A model generated the notes under the pieces. The model had not been told where the DNA came from and made no database searches. It was given only the letters and a program-made list of their open reading frames with translations. A DNA stretch of 64,000 nt from Dysgonamonadaceae bacterium (GTDB taxonomy: Bacteria; Bacteroidota; Bacteroidia; Bacteroidales; Azobacteroidaceae), in contig JAITQA010000118.1 of NCBI GenBank assembly GCA_031289145.1, forward strand, positions 27,620-91,619, given 5' to 3'. The translations under genes and the position numbers were made by a program. Numbering within the stretch: position 1 is the stretch's first letter; each line of letters begins with the position of its first letter. Below, one piece after another: positions 63,952 to 64,000 of the stretch.

Positions 63952-64000
63952 TGATAGTTGTAAAAAGAGAAGGTATCATTCTTGAACCGACCGGTTTTGC
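63952..64000 (+). CDS. Start of a possible GH130 glycosidase/phosphorylase (partial)
   Basis: ATG at 63952 follows the small ORF stop directly. Only MIVVKREGIILEPTGF is visible before the window ends. The pattern Lys-x-x-Gly-Ile-Ile-Leu-x-Pro-Thr near the N-terminus resembles GH130 mannoside phosphorylases and related proteins. Sixteen residues cannot settle the family. Confidence 0.4.

Noticed and set aside
1..64000. CRISPR arrays, tRNA or rRNA genes, insertion sequences, phage genes
   Set aside because: No regularly spaced repeats, cloverleaf candidates, rRNA segments or transposase/integrase motifs were seen by eye; no search tool was available.

Overview
The window is a carbohydrate-acquisition region from a member of the Bacteroidetes, most likely order Bacteroidales. 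This rests on three SusC/SusD pairs, a hybrid two-component regulator, an ECF sigma/FecR anti-sigma pair, TAnnTTTG-type -7 promoter elements and a TamB/TamL pair. Two secreted lyases end in type IX secretion (T9SS) C-terminal sorting domains. That argues against a typical gut Bacteroides and for a T9SS-positive lineage such as Dysgonomonas, Proteiniphilum or Paludibacter relatives (inference). I found no rRNA, tRNA, CRISPR array, transposase or phage gene.

Region 1 (about 1-24,442, all minus strand) is a rhamnogalacturonan-I utilisation locus. In transcription order it encodes a GH105 unsaturated rhamnogalacturonyl hydrolase, SusC, SusD, two giant T9SS-exported PL11 rhamnogalacturonan lyases, a GH106 alpha-L-rhamnosidase lipoprotein, a GH42 beta-galactosidase, an oligogalacturonate-lyase-like propeller, L-rhamnose mutarotase and a GH2 enzyme cut by the window edge. 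Divergent from it is an HTCS sensor/regulator (24,654-28,940). The GH105 and GH106 promoters share the same layout: an identical 8-bp -7-like element, then two 12-bp direct repeats exactly 30 and 50 bp further upstream. This looks like the operator of the HTCS.

Region 2 (28,935-44,817) is an L-rhamnose regulon: a divergent AraC-type regulator, then one tight plus-strand operon. The operon runs rhamnulokinase, SusC, SusD, a GH43-based fusion enzyme, a GH28-like beta-helix protein, L-rhamnose isomerase, an MFS sugar porter and rhamnulose-1-phosphate aldolase. A complete outer-membrane uptake and depolymerisation module therefore lies inside the cytoplasmic rhamnose pathway operon. Together regions 1 and 2 lead from pectic RG-I to dihydroxyacetone phosphate and lactaldehyde.

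Region 3 (about 44,977-53,892) is a separate sigma/anti-sigma-controlled locus: ECF sigma factor, FecR-type anti-sigma factor, alkaline phosphatase, STN-domain SusC, SusD and a DUF3823 lipoprotein. The phosphatase suggests a phosphorylated ligand. A 91-bp imperfect palindrome follows it.

Region 4 (54,234-63,031) has an S41-family peptidase and the TamB/TamL envelope-assembly pair. Region 5 (63,074-64,000) has a short AraC regulator, divergent from a 43-codon lysine-rich ORF and the first 16 codons of a possible GH130 glycosidase/phosphorylase.
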